Part shown: positions 61,755-64,000 of the stretch, one piece after another
How positions within the stretch are numbered: position 1 is the first letter of the stretch
Layout: every line of letters starts with the position of its first letter
Assembly: GCF_002078875.1 (NCBI RefSeq)
Contig: NC_034409.1
Coordinates: forward strand, 63,233,800-63,297,799
Reading direction: 5' to 3'
From: Numida meleagris
Taxonomy: Eukaryota; Chordata; Aves; Galliformes; Numididae
Length of the DNA: 64,000 nucleotides
Made by a program: the position numbers and the translations under genes
Notes under the pieces: model-generated
Told to the model about the DNA's origin: nothing
Seen by the model: only the letters and a program-made list of their open reading frames with translations
The model's database searches: none

Positions 61755-61783
61755 GTTTGAGACAATTTGAGAAAGAACCATAG
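61755..61783 (+). CDS. CALD1: CALD1 terminal coding exon
   Basis: The first two bases complete Gly, then LRQFEKEP and the stop TAG at 61781-61783. The sequence SETNGLRQFEKEP is the end of chicken caldesmon as I know it. If the upstream CAG of the CAGCAG acceptor is used instead (exon start 61752), one Ala is inserted before Gly. The exon continues directly into the 3' UTR. Confidence 0.96.
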
Positions 61784-63430
61784 AAGGCTACTAAAGACGC
61801 TGGACCAATCAGCTGGGGGAAAAGAAAGAAAGAAAAAGTGCTAAATTGTTCTTTTTATATTTATGTTTATTTACCAAAATGTCTTTTTGCATTATCCCAG
61901 TTAAAACCATGTATATTAGCACTATATTTAATAGTCAATCTAGACATTCATCATAATAGTACTGCCTTTGCACAAGAACCTTTATTCCTAAAGAAACCCA
62001 TGCTGTGAAATATACAGACCCTCCTACTGACAGTCGTAACTAACTATGGATCGGAACAGTGATTTCAGCTGGCATAAGAGGTCAACCCAAAGTACATTTA
62101 AAGTGAAGTTGCTCAAGAAAGGTGTGCAGTAAACCTATGAAAACAATAGTTACTTTTGGAATACAGAAGTCTTTCCTTCTGCACTTTAGACTGAGGCATG
62201 GAAGAAATATCTTTAGTTGACAATGTCATGTTTTCTGTAAGTTGCCCATGTCATGAGAAATACTGCATCAATAACTTGTTTTAATTTTGTTTTGTTTTAT
62301 ACTTTTTTTTTAAAGTATCAATTTTTCCATTCTAGTTTAAGTTAATACATAAATTTGGATGATTATGTTAGCTGACAGCGGTACTGATATTTCTTTTTGT
62401 TGTTAGTGACTAGTAATTGATTGCAATTTAGAATATATACACACATAGCTTCACAAAGTTTAGCCTAAAGGCACTACTAACAGTAGAATGCTTTAATACA
62501 TGCTAGAGTATTATATTTAGTAATAAACATACATAACTAGCCAATATCACAGCTTAAAAAAGATAAAGACAAAATCACACACTTTCCTATAGTAAGATTT
62601 CATAATTGCCATTAGAGGTATGGCAAGATAAGTATTAAAAAATTTAAATGTCAATTGCCCAGTAATGGGTAATTAAAAAGAAAGTTATAGTTTTTAAAAG
62701 AGGAAAAGGTAAGGGTATAGAGGGTCAAAAATAGGTCACTTGTATAAAACATTGTAGTTTAATTTATATAAAACTACCGTAATTAAAAAGTAAAATAAAG
62801 CACAGTTGGAGCTTGTTTCAAATGACTGTACACTAAATCTTGCCATTCATCAGTGCCGTACACCAGGTCCACCTAAATGAAGTAAACCTCTATCTCTGTA
62901 GTGCTTCTTTTTAACTCTCTCTCCCAAATATCTTATTTACAGATGTTTTGATTTGTATATAGTAACCACGTGGCTATAAGATGTCAGCTTGGTTTGAATG
63001 TACATGCCATACAGTTTAGCTTCAACATCCTACAGTGTATAGATGGCATAAACTGAGCAGCTGAAGTAGCCCCCGAGTGCATTGTTAACAGCTTTGTTGT
63101 GCATCGAAACTACCAGGATCTGTCCCTTTCACCACTTCCATCTCTTACAGCATCTGACTTCTTCCTAACGGAGAAGAATGTTATATTTTAACCCAAAGAT
63201 GAGCTCCCCTGCTTGGCTGAAACATCTTGTTTACATAGAGATGCGTGTAGTTATCTGTAGGGGGTGAAGCTATGCCTGACATTGTCTATGAGTTGTCATG
63301 TTTTTTGTTTGGGGGTTTTGTAAACACTCTTCTGAGTCTTTCAAATACATTTGATAGCTGCAATAAAAAGGATTTGTTCAAACGATGTATTCTGAAACTG
63401 CATTCACAATAAATGGAATATTTCCATCAA
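61784..63430 (+). other. CALD1: CALD1 3' UTR
   Basis: About 1.65 kb of AT-rich sequence follows the stop. AATAAA signals lie at 62522-62527, 62794-62799, 63362-63367 and 63408-63413. The last two, 46 bp apart, are followed by T/G-rich sequence (CTGTTTGTTAATG) and most likely set the main end near 63430. The two earlier signals could give UTRs of about 0.75 and 1.0 kb. An AU-rich stretch with TATTTATGTTTATTT lies at about 61858-61872. Confidence 0.85.
63408..63413 (+). terminator. CALD1: Probable main polyadenylation signal of CALD1
   Basis: A canonical AATAAA, with CA dinucleotides 13-20 bases downstream and a GT-rich element beyond. A second canonical AATAAA at 63362 may also be used. Confidence 0.8.
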
Positions 63431-64000
63431 CAGCCCCCTGTTTGTTAATGAGTAGGAATGAAACAGTTGTTGTGACTGAGGTAGGAATCCCCACTAAGGC
63501 TGTGTGAAACAGTGTTGTTGCCACAAAGCTCAAGGGATGTATTTTCTGGTACACCATCCTACACCAGAGAGCTAAGTCCTGAAAGCAGCAGCTTTATATG
63601 TGTTCTTAAAGGGAGAAAGAAAAATCTTGACTGTCGTGCTTGTCAGTGTGAGACAACATCCAGAAGTCAGCATGCCCAGCAAAGCAGGTACTTGACCTCG
63701 TGCCATGGCGCCTGCTCTGCTGCGTTGTGAAATGTTCTCTGTGTGAGCTGTAGTGTTTGTAATGTTTCTCCTGCTTCCCTCGGTGAGGCAGCTCAGCAGG
63801 GATGTGCTTCCACACCTGGGCTGCAGTGATGCTTTTTCTTGTTGCGGGGAAATGTGCTCCCAGTTAATGTTTTTTTTAATTATTTTTTTATTTTTCCCGA
63901 GAGCATGGAACTGTGCTGGGCACAATCAGTTTTGCTTTTAGGAAAATACTGTCATACAAGTTGTTCCTGCCTTGTCCCCTGAACGGGCAACCCCTCCCCA
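63431..64000. other. 3' flanking sequence
   Basis: No coding or RNA feature was recognised after the poly(A) site. A T/A-rich run at about 63868-63896 is the only low-complexity stretch. Confidence 0.7.

Larger units (their letters stand above)
9479..63430 (+). other. CALD1: CALD1 (caldesmon) transcription unit, non-muscle promoter onward
   Basis: This is the span of the caldesmon gene visible from its non-muscle first exon to the last polyadenylation signal. Caldesmon binds actin filaments, tropomyosin, myosin and Ca2+/calmodulin, inhibits actomyosin ATPase, and stabilises stress fibres. I recognised it from the acidic NDDDEEEAARERRRRARQ segment, the highly charged EEEKRAAEERERAKA repeats, and the C-terminal MWEKGNVFSSPGG calmodulin-binding segment. 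Fourteen coding exons have GT-AG boundaries and compatible phases. The l-form sums to 1551 nt (516 codons plus stop) and the h-type middle adds 621 and 78 nt. The upstream smooth-muscle start exon (MDDFERR...) was searched for and not found, so the gene probably begins before this window. Confidence 0.96.

Noticed and set aside
63431..64000. Beginning of a neighbouring gene
   Set aside because: No exon, CpG-rich promoter or recognisable protein segment in the last 570 bases.

Overview
The window is vertebrate genomic DNA, almost certainly from a galliform bird. Evidence: several CR1 retrotransposon fragments, a mariner DNA transposon resembling the Galluhop type described from chicken, intron-rich structure, and one recognisable gene on the + strand whose protein is close to chicken caldesmon. 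Several residues seem to differ from the chicken protein as I remember it, so a relative such as turkey, quail or guineafowl is as likely as chicken itself. One N at 33498 shows this is an assembled genomic sequence.

The only gene I can support is CALD1 (caldesmon), an actin-, tropomyosin-, myosin- and calmodulin-binding regulator of actomyosin. It runs left to right. An alternative first coding exon of the non-muscle type lies at 9479-9525. Common exons follow at 30979-31125, 32724-33723 (with an internal donor after 33102), 34375-34452, 39216-39364, 44717-44900, 46724-46864, 54527-54570, 54663-54741, 56133-56270, 57245-57340, 59639-59722, 60053-60086 and 61755-61783. The stop is at 61781-61783 and the 3' UTR ends near 63430. 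All exon phases join without a break. The short form (internal donor used, 78-nt exon skipped) gives 516 residues, the size class of l-caldesmon. Using the whole 1000-nt exon plus the 78-nt exon gives 749 residues, the size class of smooth-muscle h-caldesmon; the usual h-caldesmon start exon was not found here and presumably lies upstream of the window.

Bases 1 to about 9200 are non-coding: the first intron of the longer transcripts or upstream flank. From 9526 onward everything between exons is intron. It holds young CR1 fragments (7181, 17095, 26994, 41322, 44446, 53666, 58230), older CR1 copies (25145, 49338), an ancient MIR-like SINE tail (19808), a decayed antisense mariner (about 42898-44340) and assorted simple repeats. 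No second gene, RNA gene, CRISPR or prokaryotic feature was seen.

The most interesting biology is the alternative-splicing layout of CALD1: two promoters, two competing donors 621 nt apart in one exon, a weak-acceptor cassette exon, a tandem CAGCAG acceptor at the last exon, and a freshly duplicated repeat in the single-alpha-helix region. I did not find a wholly new system.
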